Shown here: positions 11,678 to 23,322 of the stretch, in pieces | Layout of the letters: every line of letters starts with the position of its first letter | Numbering within the stretch: position 1 is the first letter of the stretch | Assembly (NCBI GenBank): GCA_021521415.1 | Contig: JAIQDT010004230.1 | Span: 124,001-188,000, forward strand | Reading direction: 5' to 3' | Length of the DNA: 64,000 nt | From: Bidens hawaiensis | Taxonomy: Eukaryota; Streptophyta; Magnoliopsida; Asterales; Asteraceae | The notes under the pieces: generated by a model | What the model was told of the DNA's origin: nothing | The model's input: the letters and a program-made list of their open reading frames with translations, nothing else | Database searches by the model: none | Translations under genes and position numbers: made by a program

Positions 11678-12486
11678 GGGGATGATGTCCCCTTCATGGA
11701 CCTCAGAAGACCTTTGATGGGGAATTCCTGTGGATCCTTGATTCTGTCAGAAGGATCCTTGAGGTTGGGAGCTGAAGGATCCTTGAGGATACAACCCAAA
11801 GGATCATGGTTGAATGATGGATGATCCTTGTTGAAGGAACGAGGATCCTTGAGTTTGCTGACCCATGGACCCCTGTTGAAGGATAGATGATCCTGGCTGA
11901 AAGAACGAGGATCCTTGAGTTTGTTGACCCACGGACCCTGGTTGAAGGATGGATAATCCTTGTTGAAGGAACGAGGATCCTTGAGTTTTCTAACCCATGG
12001 ACCCCTGTTGAAGGATAGATGATCCGGCTGAAAGAACGTGGATCCTTGAGTTTGTTGACCCATGGACCCCTGTTGAAGGATAGATGATCATGGCTGAAGG
12101 ATCGAGGATCCTTGAGTATGTTGAGCCACGGATCCTGGAGTAGTGAAATCCAGCACCCTAGGCATCAAGGGATTCTGATCCTCCGCTGGCCTCTTTCTTT
12201 TCTTGAGATCTTCAATTTCATGTAGGATCATCTGGTTGATTTTCTTCTGCTGCTCCATGTATGCCTTAACCTGTGAAAACATTGCAGAAACATCATTGTT
12301 ATATTTGACCACCGAAGTGGCAGCAGTGGTTTTTGAGCTCTGAAAGACTGGAATTTGTGTCTTGATTCCAGCCGCGGTGGTCCTTGGTGCTCCCGTAATT
12401 GGAGGAGGCAACAACGGCAAAGTTCTTGATGAGAAAGAAACCGAGGATGGCATGGTTGATGAAGCAGAGGTTGATTGAGAGGCCAT
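11641..12486 (-). pseudogene. Tat gag N-terminal region with 22-residue repeats, broken
   Basis: A likely start, MASQSTSAS, lies at 12486, 67 bp after the primer-binding site. A Ser/Thr/Pro-rich stretch of about 40 residues is followed by an amphipathic segment (VKAYMEQQKKINQMILHEIEDLKKRKR) that could be a short coiled coil. A repeated block around QTQGS..LQ then begins. An in-frame TGA at 12088-12090 ends the first piece. A second open piece, 12063-11641, carries repeats around HLSFNRGPW and KLKDPRSF. It overlaps the start of the main gag frame in another frame. Function is unknown beyond being the N-terminal extension of gag. Confidence 0.7.
11777..12130 (-). repeat. 66-bp tandem repeat inside Tat gag
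   Basis: Copies marked by ggatccttgag start at 11843, 11909, 11975, 12040 and 12106. The spacings are 66, 66, 65 and 66 bp, with partial copies on both sides. The 65-bp copy has lost one base (gatccggctg against gatcctggctg), which shifts the reading frame of the encoded 22-residue unit. Confidence 0.9.
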
Positions 12487-12552
12487 TGATGGTGATATGG
12501 GTATGAAAGGTTGAATATTGATATGGTATTTTCTGGATTATAGCACAAATTG

Positions 12553-12569
12553 CCCCACGGTGGGCGCCA
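12553..12569 (-). other. primer-binding site of Tat element
   Basis: Read on the minus strand, TGGCGCCCACCGTGGGG starts three bases after the 5' LTR. It begins with TGG, complementary to a tRNA CCA end, and is of the type seen in Tat-lineage elements. Which tRNA it pairs with was not checked. Confidence 0.8.
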
Positions 12570-12572
12570 AAT

Positions 12573-13403
12573 TGTTTTGGATAAAAATCACTCAAGGATA
12601 ATGTATCCAAATTAGTTTAGTGAGGATTAGTGCTATGGTGATGAAAACAAGTATGTATCGATTACAAACACAAACACACGGATTTTTTATGGGGAAAAGC
12701 CCTTGATCTGGTTCGGATCGCCGGCACAAAAACCCCGGGTGATGACAAATCATCTATCACCACTTTATTAATCAAAAAAGGGTGTTACAATTGTGGAGAT
12801 TATGATCAGTGGTACAATAATTCTAAGTGTGTGAGCTGTGATAGAGAGAATACTCAGGTGTGTGTGTATACAATGTGTCTTATAACTGATCATAATCTCA
12901 ACTATATATAATAGATAATAACTCAATGGAGTTATTAATAATAAATGCTATTAACTAATTTTCCTAAAAATCCGCCTTTATCTTCAATGTAAATGTAACA
13001 GCCACTTTGACCACGTGCTCCATCACTCAGGCTGTGAAACAGGGGTAGACCAGATCTTGGAGCCGTTACACTTGATAAATATCAGCCTTCATATAATAAA
13101 TAACCGTTAATAGCACCAAATACCGAGGATCCATGATCCTGACATAGCTCTGGAACTCCTCAGAAGGACAATTGATCCAGATACGTAAATATCTTCTTGA
13201 CTACAAGTTAGTAGATAGACTGAGTCTTCTAATCGTTATACCTGCTAAATATTAGATTACACATGAGAACAACCGTTAGTAAATAATAAGTACTGTGGAT
13301 CCTTGATCCTGACGGGATCTGAAACACACGCTAAGGATAACTGATCCAAAACATAATATGCCAGGATAACATATCCACAGTGTCAAATTTCTGTGCACTA
13401 ACA
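12573..13403 (-). repeat. 5' LTR of Tat element
   Basis: 831 bp, the same length as its partner at 4172-5002, with scattered substitutions such as gtgacgattag against gtgaggattag. It contains the promoter and the start of the element's transcript on the minus strand. Confidence 0.93.
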
Positions 13404-14157
13404 GTGTTAGCCAGGTATAACAACTTTATGATAAAGTCTACCGTATATCTCACTACAAGGCATCTCTAGCAGATGGTCGAGATCGAAGAATAAGCTAAAG
13501 AAAGAAGTAGCAGAATAATATGACCAATTACTGAATACTAAGGACAAGATATGTTATCCTTGAAGACGTGCTTGAATCAATTATCCTCATAGAGAATTCT
13601 CTAGCTGAAGTCTAGATCCAAGATTCTTAGTCAACATAGCTATTAATGGATGATTTTCGTATGAAGACTGATGTTTAAATAACAACAACGGCTCCTAGAC
13701 TTAGTCTACCACTTATTTCGTCACTAAACGTCTATTAGCACGCGGTCAAAGAGGACGCTGAAGAAGAGTGGAAGACTAGCGAGTTTATAGGACTTATTTG
13801 TTAGTTAGTTATTTTTTTTTCTTTATATACATTGAGTTGTGATCGACATTAAGAACACATTCACACATACTCTAGCTACTAAGTTATCTGTAATCACACA
13901 CATAGCATTCATTGTATCTGTTGATCAACAACTCCACCCATTGTAACCCATTTTTTGATTAATAAATTGGTGATCGACGAGTTGTCGTCACCCGGGGTTT
14001 TTTCTTTTGATCTGAACAAGATCAAAGAGTTTTTCCTCGTAACAAATCCTTGTGTTCATCATCATTTCTTTTACATATTCATTATTATCATCATAGCACT
14101 AGACCTCACAATAACAGATTTGGATACATTATCCTTAAGTGATTTTTGTCCAAAACG

Positions 14158-14210
14158 TATATATATATACATATATATATATATAACTATATATATATAT
14201 ATAAGTATAT
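14158..14210. repeat. TA-rich microsatellite
   Basis: Runs of TA interrupted by CA and AAC lie directly next to the right end of the solo LTR. With the TA run at 3886 this suggests the solo LTR inserted into AT-repeat DNA. Confidence 0.85.
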
Positions 14211-15150
14211 TTTTCTTAGCAAGTGAATAATAATCTAAGTTGTTGTACTCGTTTAGATGAATCAATCATCGCCAAGCTTAAAAAAATAAAAACGATATAT
14301 TTTGTTTAATGTATAAATTTATATGTAATATTAAATTGACGGTTACTAATTTGAAATCAACATGTAGCTTGTAATAATATTTAAACTAAATACGTTTTTA
14401 TTTCAACTTTATAAAATTTATGTAATATATATTTAACGACTTATTGATCTCGAATCTGTCATAAACCCTTTGATCTTGTCTTGTTTGATTATGTTGTTAG
14501 ATAATTATTTTAATTATACTTTAAATTAGGAGAATTTGTCAAGACTCCTCAAAGGACTAACTAACTAATTCCTCTTAACGTCACCGCCGTCTTGTTGTCT
14601 ATCGTATCTCTAAGGTGAGTAATCACATCCTCTTTTTCCTAGTTTTGTTTTGGGGGCATTATGCGTATTAGAAATTATTATTATTATTACAAATACTCAA
14701 ACCAATTCCATTAATTTGCTCGGTTGTGATATTGCTCGATTAATTGTTGATTGCTATATGAATTATGTGTTTATCTCTTTTATGGTTGGTTGGTATCTCA
14801 TCCTCATAGTATGATCATACGCCGTCCGAGTAGGCATGTCCGTATTCTAGAGGCACGATCGAAAAGACACCTATTTGTTTACAATAATTGATGTTATTCA
14901 CATATGCAAGGAATTGATTATTTCTCAATATTATTATTATATATACACTAAATTATGAATTACTCGCTCAACATGTGATGTTGACAAATTATTTTTATTT
15001 CAGATGATTTGAATTGGTGAACTTAGATTATACCTTAGGCTAAAAATTGTCAAAGTTTAAATGTTGTATAAATTCCTTTTTCATTTGAATTATTTGTGTA
15101 CAATTGTTGTGAATATATATATATAAATTTAGACATCGACACTTATTATT
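14211..15150 (+). other. probable 5' LTR/leader remnant of chromovirus-type element
   Basis: No coding sequence. Two landmarks shared with other chromovirus-type LTRs in this window are present: a GGTGAGTAATC motif at about 14613 followed by a T-rich stretch and gttttgggggcat, and TTACTCGCTCAACATGTGATGTTGAC at about 14962 followed by a T-rich run and CAG. No primer-binding site or LTR end was found, so the remnant probably runs into gag through a deletion near 15130. Confidence 0.45.
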
Positions 15151-16015
15151 ATTTTAGTGTCTTTGAGCTATGATGCAAATTGCTTTACCTATGCTCCGCA
15201 ACACATGCCCATTGCTTTACCTATGCTCATCAAACCCATGTCATGCATGCACCCCACTATGTCACTCATGCCCCACAAGCCTAAGTTTACCCTGCACCTT
15301 ACTATACTTCCCAAGCCTACCAAGTGCAAACCTACCAACCCCAAGTTCCTCCAGTTTATGCACCGCAAACCTATTCTCCTCCAGCGCCTCAACTTATGGC
15401 TCCTCCATCTACATCAACTCAAGGCTCTGCTATTCAAGCTCTTTCATTGAATCAAGTTGCTCGAACCCTTCAAAGTTCTAATGGTCGTTCCTTTATGATG
15501 AATGCGAATCAACCTAAAAGTTCTAGCGACGTGGTGAATAGTACGTTTCTCATTGATAATCATTATGCTTCGTTGTTACTTGATACGAGCGCCGATAAGA
15601 GTTTAATTTCTTTGGATTTTGCGTATATTATTGATAAGCCTCGGGATAAGTTGTCTAAGCCATTTCCCGTAGAAGTAGCCAATGGGAATTCTATTATTAG
15701 TGATTCGGTAATTCGGGATTGTGTCAGAACTGTTAATAAAGTCAAGTTCCGTATCGACCTCATTCCTATGCAAATGGGTAGTTTCGACGTTATTGTTGGG
15801 ATGGATTGGCTAACTCTTAATCGTGCCGAAGTTGTGTGTTTCGAAAATTCCTCAGTATACCTCTCAAGAATGGTCACGTTTTAACATTTTCGGTGATACG
15901 GCTACATCTAAACTTAATATCATGTCGTCTTTTCAACATGGACATTCTTTGCGTGAGAAGTATGTTGCATTCGTTGCTCTCGTGGTGGAGAAGTCTGTTT
16001 CATTCTGATTGTGAG
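15150..16015 (+). pseudogene. element A gag C-terminus and aspartic protease
   Basis: A Pro/Tyr/Gln-rich gag tail (YQPQVPPVYAPQTYSPP) precedes a protease-like domain open from 15324 to 15884. The active-site motif reads LLLDTSADKS, where DTGADKS is expected, so the essential Gly is Ser. The later block LIPMQMGSFDVIVGMDWL is well kept. The gag capsid and CCHC finger are missing at the left. The frame breaks after 15884 before the RT. Confidence 0.82.
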
Positions 16016-17184
16016 TAATTTTCCCGATGTCTTTCCCGACGACGTCTCCGTACTTCCTCCTATTCGCTAAGTCGAATTCTGAATTGACTTTATACCCGGA
16101 GCTAACCCCGTAGCTAAAGCTCCTTACGTCTTGCACAGTACGAAATGCAAGAACTTTTGAGGTAATTACAAGAACTCTCGGACAAGGGTTTTATTCGCCC
16201 GAGTTCTTCTCCTTGGGGCACACCTATTTCGTTTGTATAGAAGAAAGATGGTTCATTCCGTATGTGCATCGATTACCATGAACTCAACAAGCTTGCCGCC
16301 AAGAACCGTTATCCGCTTCCTCGTATCGATGACCTTTTCGATCAAATTCAAGGAGCCACATGCTTTTCGAAGATTGATCTTCATTCGGGTTGTTATCAAC
16401 ATCGCGTTAATGAAGATAACATCCCCAAGACTGAATTTCTTACTGGATATGGGCTTTACGAATTCCGTGTTATGCATTTTGGGTTAACAAATGCACCCGC
16501 GGTTTTCATGGATCTTATGAACCATGTGTGTAAACCCTACTTGGATAAATTTGTAATTTTTTTCATTGATGATATTTCGATCTATTCGAAATCCGAGAAC
16601 AACCACAATGAGCACCTTCATGCCATTCTTGACCTCCTTCAGAAGGAACAGTTGTACGCCAAGTTTTTTAAGTGCGAGTTTTGGCTTAAAGAAGTTTAGT
16701 TGTTGGGCCATAATTTCAACGACAAGGGTATTCATGTCGATCCTGCAAAGATGGAAGCCGTCAAGAATTAGAAGTCACCGACTTCTCCCACCGAAGTCTG
16801 ATCTTTTCTTGGTTTGGCGGGATATTACCGTCATTTCATTAGGAACTTTTCTCAGGTTGTGTTGCCCCTCACCGCTTTAACACACAAGGGTAAACCCTAT
16901 GTGTGGGGGTCAAAGCAAGAAGAAGCCTTTCAAACCCTTAAGGACATTTTTTGCAATGCTCATATTCTTGCTCTTCCCGAAGGTAAAGAGGATTTCATTG
17001 CCAAGGTCTCAGTTGTGTCCTCATGCAACGAGGCATAGTTATCGCATACGCTTCGAGACAACTTAAGGTACACAAGAAAAATTATACGACGCACAATCTT
17101 GAGCTTGGTGCTGATGTATTTGCCTTGAAAATTTGGAGACACTATCTCTATGGAACGAAATGTGTGATGTTTACCGATCATAAG
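16016..17184 (+). pseudogene. element A reverse transcriptase and start of RNase H
   Basis: FPDVFPDDV at about 16022 marks the start of RT. The best open piece, 16262-16699, contains [40 protein letters not shown] and the catalytic [13 protein letters not shown] at about 16698 and further stops near 16770 and 16800 interrupt the thumb. GLAGYYRHFIRNFS and [14 protein letters not shown] follow. The RNase H ([22 protein letters not shown]) stops at FTDHK, where the solo LTR inserted. It would copy element RNA into DNA in the particle. Confidence 0.88.
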
Positions 17185-17879
17185 TGTAAGACCCCGAAAT
17201 TCAGGTATCCTACAGTTGGTAATCATTCCAAACAATTTCAAAAATAAAGGTTAAACTGGTTCTTAAATCCGATATTTCATTACAGAGTATTCTTGCAGCG
17301 GATATTTACAAAGCATCCAATTATTATCCTTAAGACATAAAATTGTAAATTAAATTAATAAAAGATAAATCAGTTTCACAAAATTTAATAATCCAATTCA
17401 GAGTACCATTGCAGCGGGATAGTCAACGAAACATTCAAACATTATTTCTTTTTGAAACAAGAAAAGGTCATCCATGGTTGTCTTAATTATTAAAAATAGA
17501 AATGGGCTTCAACTAGAAACATATTATCCTTAAAGCAAAAAGGTAATTTAAAACATTCAAAAATTATAGCATGACGAAGAACATTGACTAGAACTACCTC
17601 AGGACCTCAGGTAGTCTTGTGCACCTCCAAGCAGTAATCCCATCCACGTGCAACCTGAAAAATCATTCTAACATACACGCAAAGTCAGCTTGAGCTGAGT
17701 GAGTTCATGTTTTAATCATCAAAATATTTTAAAGACCAACCAAGGTGTTTAACATACAACTTCCCTAATGATATATAAATAACATCAATAAATCAATAAA
17801 TAAACTTTCCTCAGTCAAGCACGTAACACGGGTTACATTCCATCAAGTCCAAAACACAAATATAAGGACCCGATTAACC

Positions 17880-17985
17880 TTCACCCCAAGGACAGATAAA
17901 CTGTTAGGGGATTTTACATTCATTCACCCCAAGGACAGATAAATTGTTAGGGGATTTTACATTCATTCGCCCCAAGGACAGTACT
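17880..17985 (-). repeat. 57-bp tandem duplication in the solo LTR
   Basis: Two nearly identical copies and a partial third are present. Each contains caccccaaggacagataaa and ctgttaggggattttacatt. Confidence 0.85.
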
Positions 17986-19211
17986 TCCTGTCTTGGAACA
18001 CGTTCACCTTAACCCCCAACAGGGAAATCAAGGAATATTTTACATACCGCTTCGACCCGGTCACGGCTTAACAAAAACATAAACGTGGTGGCCACACACA
18101 CACATAAACATAACATAAACATCAAACTTTCAATCTTACAAGCATAGATGGTAAAAATAACATAAACTATGCAATATCATTCAAATGCTTCAAAAGGGTA
18201 AAATCGTCATAAAACGTGTATGCTAGCCCAAAACGTAAAACAGTTAAAAAGGGGCATCATGAAACTCACCTGAAACGAACCACATAAATATCACAACCAA
18301 ATCCTCCAGCTAACCACTCACAGATCAAACTCCTGAAACGAATCACAAAACATTCACTAACTAGACCGCGGAGACTCGTTTATTCTACGAGACATCCTAA
18401 TGGGCTTGAATTGGCCCATGTACTCACCCAACATTCATGTCCACTTACATCTGCCCCCGGAGTCCTTGAATTAACCAAAACCCCATTTACAATAAAGCAC
18501 CACCAACGGTTCCCAAACTCTGCCCGTTACGTTAAACGAGTCGAATTCGTGTGTTAACGAACCGATTAACCAACCACCAACCAAAACAGTCCCATTGGAT
18601 AAAATTGGACATCCTTACAGCCTACCCATTAATATTTAACTACCCGAGTTGATGGGGTTTGAAATCTCATCATTTTCCACATTCATTAACAATTAACCGA
18701 TTTTACGCGCTCTTTTAAAACGATTAAGGTGTCATCAACCAAACCAGCCCCTAAGACCAAAAAAATAATTTTACTACTATTCAAATACTAACATGAGACA
18801 CCACAAACTGATCGGGTTGACAATTCCTTCAAATAACACCCCAATTGCAAGAATTACGATTTTAAACCCGACAAAACCCTAATTTTCGTTTTTTTACAAT
18901 TGGCCTCCCAAAACAACTCCAAATTCCATGAACTTTTAGTATGATATACTAGACATACCTGGGGAACTTTTGACACCAAAAAAATCCAACTTTTGACATC
19001 AGGAAGCATGCCAAACGAATTTAATCCAAATATGTCCCTAGTTCAAGAAACGGCTTAATTGACCATATTAACGACTGAGATAATGGAATTAAATATCATG
19101 AGAGTGTAGTAGACACCTTGAACGACCTCCACAAGCTTGGAATCGATTTTATAAGTTGAAAAACGATGGGGGGAGGGGCTGCACAAAGCTGCGATCGGCT
19201 CGAAAGGGTTA

Positions 19212-19831
19212 GATAGCGTTCGGTATGTGGGAATGAAGGATGGAATGGAATGACACAATGGGAGGGAATGGAAAATAGTGTGTTTGGTTGAGCAAGGGAA
19301 TGGAATGGCCCATTACCTAGTCAATTCCATTCCCTCTAAAATACCCCAATTTTATTCCATCCATACCCCATATTTTTTTTCATTTCATTCCCTCCTTCAT
19401 CCTGCATCACCTCCACCACCCTCCCAACACCACCACCACCCAACATCAACACCCACCACCACCTCCAACCACCGCCGCCACTGCCACCAATCACCACCAT
19501 CGGCGTCCACCGACGCCACCACCCACTTCCACAAACCATCGCCATCAGTGCTAGCCTCCCGCCGCATCCATCAATCATCGCCCCACCATCACACACGTCG
19601 CCCACCGTCACCGCTGCCCACCACCACCAACACCACTCACAACCATTTTAATTTTAGTTTTTTATTTTTTTCTTACTTACCAACAATACAAAGTAATGAT
19701 TCATTTCATTCTCATGTGGTAACCAAACATTTCATTGGAATGGTAATAACCCATTCCATTCCTTTGTCAATTCCATTACCACGTCCATTCCATTCCGTCG
19801 TCCATTCTATTTCCCCATACCACACAGACCC
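19212..19831. mobile_element. Tourist-like MITE (620 bp) inside the solo LTR
   Basis: The ends form an imperfect inverted repeat (GATAGCGTTCGGTATG at the left; GGGTCTGTGTGGTATG read from the right). They are flanked by TTA at 19209-19211 and 19832-19834, as expected for Tourist/PIF-type elements. Both arms are rich in GGAATGGAATGG-like repeats, and the middle is extremely C/A-rich on the plus strand (CCACCACC). No transposase. It is related to the copy at 33999-36360. Confidence 0.72.
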
Positions 19832-20036
19832 TTAGGGTTGGGTTTGGGATGTAAAATAATCAATATTACATTTAAGTCCCTGCTCTTTGAAATCTGGTCC
19901 CCTTGGCTCCCAAACTAGACATAATACATCTTGTACATGTCCTTAGGACCCCGAGCCCCCAAGCGAACCCCGAGAAATTAATCTACAAATCTTACACGCG
20001 TGACGTTCGGTTAACGAGAAATTTAGGGACGTTACA

Positions 20037-21660
20037 ATAAGAGTCTCCAACACATCCTCGATAAAAAAAGACTCAATATGAGACAACGTTGATGGTCCGT
20101 GTTGCTTAGCGACTATGAATGCGAGATCTGTTACCATCCCGGAAAAGCGAATGCGGTGATCGACGCTCTCAATCGTAAGAAGCAAGTCAAATCCATTCTT
20201 CTTGTGTTCTTGTCCAAAATGATCTTGAAAATTATATTCTCAACGCCCAACACAAATCCGCCACCGAAGGCAATATGTATGACGAGATGTCGTGTGGTGC
20301 TAAAACTTAATTGGAAGCCAAACACAATGGCTGCTTTACTTTCTTAACCATTTATGGATTCCCGATCTTGATGATCTTTGCATATTTATTATCGACGAAG
20401 CTCATAAGTCACGATATTCCATAATCCCGGTGTGGATAAGAAGTACGCAGATCTTCGTTCCATCTATTGGTGGCCCAGCATGAAGAAAGACATTGCTCTC
20501 TATGTTTCTAAATGTCTCACGTGCTCGAAAGTGAAAGACGAACATCATCGACCCTTTGGTTTACTCGAGCAACTTCCCGTCCCTGAGTGGAAGTGGGAAG
20601 TTATTGCTATGGATTTCATTACTAAGCTTCCTCGTACTCGTAAGCAACATGATAGTATTTGGGTGATCATCGATCGTTTGACTAAGTCTGCTCATTTCAT
20701 ACCCATCAATGAAACGTATTCGGTTGATCAATTGGCACGTATTTATGTGGATTAGATAGTTTGTCATCATGGAACCCCATTAACTATTATTTCCGACCGA
20801 GATGGTCGTTTTACTTCTCATTTTTGGAACTCTCTCCAAACTGCTTTGGGAACTCATTTGGATCTGAGTAATGCCAATCATCCGCAAACCAATGGTTAGT
20901 CCAAGTGTACGATTCAAACTATAGAAGACATGCATTTCTCTTGTGTCCTTGACTTTGCGGGCAACTGGGATACTCAATTACCGCTAATCGAGCTCTCGTA
21001 TAATAACCTTTTTCATTCTAGCATCAGTATGGAGCCTTTTCAAGCCCTCTATGGTCGTATATATCGTTCCCCAATTTGTTGGAATGAAATTGGGGAATCT
21101 CAACTCACCGGTCCGGAATTAGTGCAAGAAACAACTGATCGTATTGCTCAAATTTGTCAAAACCTTCTTGCCGCTCGTAGTCGTCAAAGAGTTATGCCAA
21201 TAAGAGACGAAAATCCCTTGATTTCATTGTTGGTGATCGTGTTCCACTCAAAGCATCCCCGTGGAAGGGAGTTGTTAGATTCAGAAAGAAAGAGAAATTA
21301 GCTCCTCGATTCGTTGGTCCTTTTGAAATCCTCGATAGAGTTGGTCTTTCTCTCGAACTCTCCAATGTTCATCCGGTGTTTCATGTTTCGAATCTCAAGA
21401 AGTGTCTTGCCGAGGGTAATCTTTATATACCCCTCAATGAATTTCGTATCGATGAGACTATGCATTTCGTTAAACAACTCGCTGAAATCACGGACCACAA
21501 GGATAACGAACCAGACGAAGCCGCATACCCTTAGTTAAGGTCCGTTGGAATTCTAAACAAGGAGCGAAGTTTACTTGGGAGCGTGCAGACCAGATGAAAC
21601 TAAACTGCCCTTATCTCTTTGTTACCTCTAAATCTCCAATTTGGGACGAAATTCCCAAAT
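20037..21660 (+). pseudogene. element A RNase H end and integrase
   Basis: The RNase H end (LLSDYECEICYHPGKANAVIDAL) resumes after the duplicated ATAAG. The integrase zinc module shows SIYWWPSMKKDI...CLTCSKVK at about 20455-20540. The core then has [18 protein letters not shown] and HPQTNG followed by a stop where the catalytic Glu region (Q[ST]E) begins. GPELVQETTDRI and the C-terminal VHPVFHVSNLKKCL follow, then a tail ending just before the polypurine tract and LTR. Stops at about 20754 and 20897 and a frameshift near 21210 break it. The last about 70 residues may be a degraded chromodomain, which would guide insertion to chromatin marks. Confidence 0.87.
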
Positions 21661-21671
21661 GTAGTGGATAC

Positions 21672-23322
21672 TGTAACAATTCGATTTTTCTCGTTTAGTA
21701 TTCTGTAACCGTTACCCTACCCAATTCTATGTTCGGGTAATTTTATCAATAAAATACCTTACTTATCGAGTTATTATTATTTATTACTATTTGTTTATTA
21801 TATTTATTTAATATTCAAAAATACCTATCAAATATATACCATTTATACCCTCCTCAATACTTAACCTCTTTTTGTATCCATATCCATAGTTGATGGACCA
21901 AATTTCAAAATCTGCCAAACTATAATACCCAACCCGTTTACCCATATACCCAAATCCGTAACTATAATCAAGCCAGGATCCAGATCATTGTCTTGAACAG
22001 CAATTCGCGTGTTAAACTAGGAATTTATAACCGCAAATCATCCTATTGACCATTTTGATCTTCACTGACACTTGTAATTTGGAAACAACGATCGTTTTGA
22101 TATGAATTGATTAATAAACTAAACCGTATTAGCATATTAGGTATTATACATCTAGAGATTATTATAAATCAATTATTTTCATCTGCATCATCCTTTACAC
22201 CTCTCCAACGAAACCCCTATAACGAATTAGATTATCGTAAACTCTTGATCATCGTTCTTGATCTTGTTCTAGCTGTCTGCTATACGGTCTAATTAAGAAT
22301 CAATTAAAAAGCTTTAAAGTTAATTAATTACTTAGTTTGTTTCATCTTAAGTTCAGGATCAATAACCCCAAGGTTAACGATTAACGTTGTGGCCGCTTTA
22401 TCTTGCTTGGGTTCATAATATGAACTGGGTGTCGCGTCTGTGTGTTTATAAATTACCAGTTACAAGATTTAACCAACTGACACCCTACCACAGATGGCTA
22501 GGCTATGTGTGTTCTGTGTGGATGAGCTGGGAGCACGGGTCCGAGCCTCCCCAACCAGTTTTTGGGTTTATTTTTGGAAAATCAAGTTTTATTTATATAT
22601 TAATTAATTTAATTCTTTAAAACCAATTATAATAATTAATTAAATGTTAATCAAAACCGACATGTTAACTAGTCGTTTTATGAACCTGTGTTAAAAACCT
22701 CTGTGTGTGTGTGTGTGTTGTTATATGAGTGGGTTATAGTAAAAAAGAATTAGTTTTCTAGAAAGAGTAAAAATAAATCTAGGCCATTGGATCTAGGATC
22801 TAGTGGTTGAGATTGGTAGTTTTCAAAATAGCAAATAGTTTCCTAGGATCCAGGATTTAGGCTATACATTTCCTTATATAGGCTTACATAGTTTCGTAAC
22901 TCTAAATTTTATGTTATTCCTACTTTTCCTACAAAACTATGTATTTTTATTTTAACCATTTTCTACAGGTAAGGTATACACATATAGGTATATATATAAT
23001 AAATATTAAAAATTGTTAAAGGTTTTAATAATAAAAGTTTAAATAAGGTTTTAATTTGAAATACATAGATAAAATACATCTTATTATTTAACATGATATA
23101 ATTATTATTAATACAAGTATTTTATAAACAAATATTTATATCTTAATTATTACAACTTTAATTATAAATAATACTTATAAGTAAATGGATTTATTTTGTT
23201 ATAGTTATATATTATTTTAACTCTTGAACACCCGTTCAATCTCAAATCTTAAATATATAGAATCCATTCATTAGTTAATAGTATTTCTCCTATTAATTTT
23301 ACTTAGGATTTTCCGTTGATAC
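21672..23322 (+). repeat. start of element A 3' LTR, interrupted at right
   Basis: TGTAACAATTCGATTTTTC begins 12 bp after a purine-rich TTTGGGACGAAATTCCC, a normal polypurine tract and LTR start for this lineage. A TATA-like ccttatataggc lies near 22872. The end of the LTR is not seen before the copia LTR at 23323. It may continue at about 30370-31884. A tRNA-box-like stretch (ATGGCTAGGC ... GGTCCGAGCC, 22494-22552) is present without a convincing cloverleaf. Confidence 0.6.

Larger units (their letters stand above)
4172..13403 (-). mobile_element. complete Ty3/gypsy Tat-type retrotransposon
   Basis: Two 831-bp LTRs (4172-5002 and 12573-13403) both start TG and end CA. They look about 97% alike by eye (not computed). 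A perfect 5-bp target duplication GTGTT lies at 4167-4171 and 13404-13408. On the minus strand the order is 5' LTR, primer-binding site, gag, protease, reverse transcriptase, RNase H, second RNase H, integrase, a long 3' noncoding region with short tandem repeats, and 3' LTR. The second, archaeal-like RNase H and the repeat-rich 3' region are hallmarks of the Tat/Ogre/Retand lineage. The polyprotein is broken by several stops and frameshifts, so the copy is not autonomous, but the LTR likeness points to a fairly recent insertion. Confidence 0.92.
4023..14157 (+). mobile_element. solo LTR of Tat-like gypsy family, split by a later element
   Basis: The LTR is in two pieces, 4023-4171 and 13409-14157 (about 900 bp in all). 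It begins TGTTAAGG and ends CCAAAACG (expected CA, final base changed). Five-base flanks TATAT occur at 4018-4022 and 14158-14162, although they lie in AT-rich DNA. A TATA-like sequence (tttatataca) lies near 13821. The last 40 bases resemble the reverse complement of the start of the younger element's LTR, so the two belong to related families but lie in opposite orientation. No internal region is left, so it is a solo LTR formed by LTR-LTR recombination. Confidence 0.75.
17185..20036 (-). mobile_element. 2.85-kb solo LTR inserted in element A RNase H
   Basis: It begins TGTAAGACCCCGAAAT and ends AGGGACGTTACA, flanked by a perfect 5-bp duplication ATAAG (17180-17184, 20037-20041). The RNase H frame of element A is cut at FTDHK and resumes directly after it. 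The internal layout, read on the minus strand, matches the chromovirus LTRs at 30370 and 32335: a CAGGTGAGTTTC motif near 18270, a short tandem array near 17880-17985, then ACTCACTCAGCTCAAGCTGAC near 17690. No gag-pol lies inside, so it is a solo LTR. Confidence 0.87.
14500..23322 (+). mobile_element. decayed chromovirus-type Ty3/gypsy element A
   Basis: On the plus strand, gag C-terminus, protease, RT, RNase H, integrase and the start of a 3' LTR follow in normal order. The 5' end is a remnant and the 3' LTR is interrupted. A 2.85-kb solo LTR (17185-20036) sits in the RNase H. The C-terminal integrase tail with a VKVRWNS-like and FTWERAD-like end, just before the LTR, supports the chromovirus branch. 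Stops and frameshifts are frequent. Its left limit is approximate. Confidence 0.8.

Noticed and set aside
19278..19835. 185-codon open frame rich in His, Pro, Ser and Thr
   Set aside because: It lies wholly in the C/A-rich middle of a Tourist-like MITE; the composition is a by-product of CCACCACC repeats and no domain is visible.
22490..22556. tRNA-like stretch (ATGGCTAGGC, GGTCCGAGCC)
   Set aside because: Box-like words only, no cloverleaf or SINE ends; inside an LTR.
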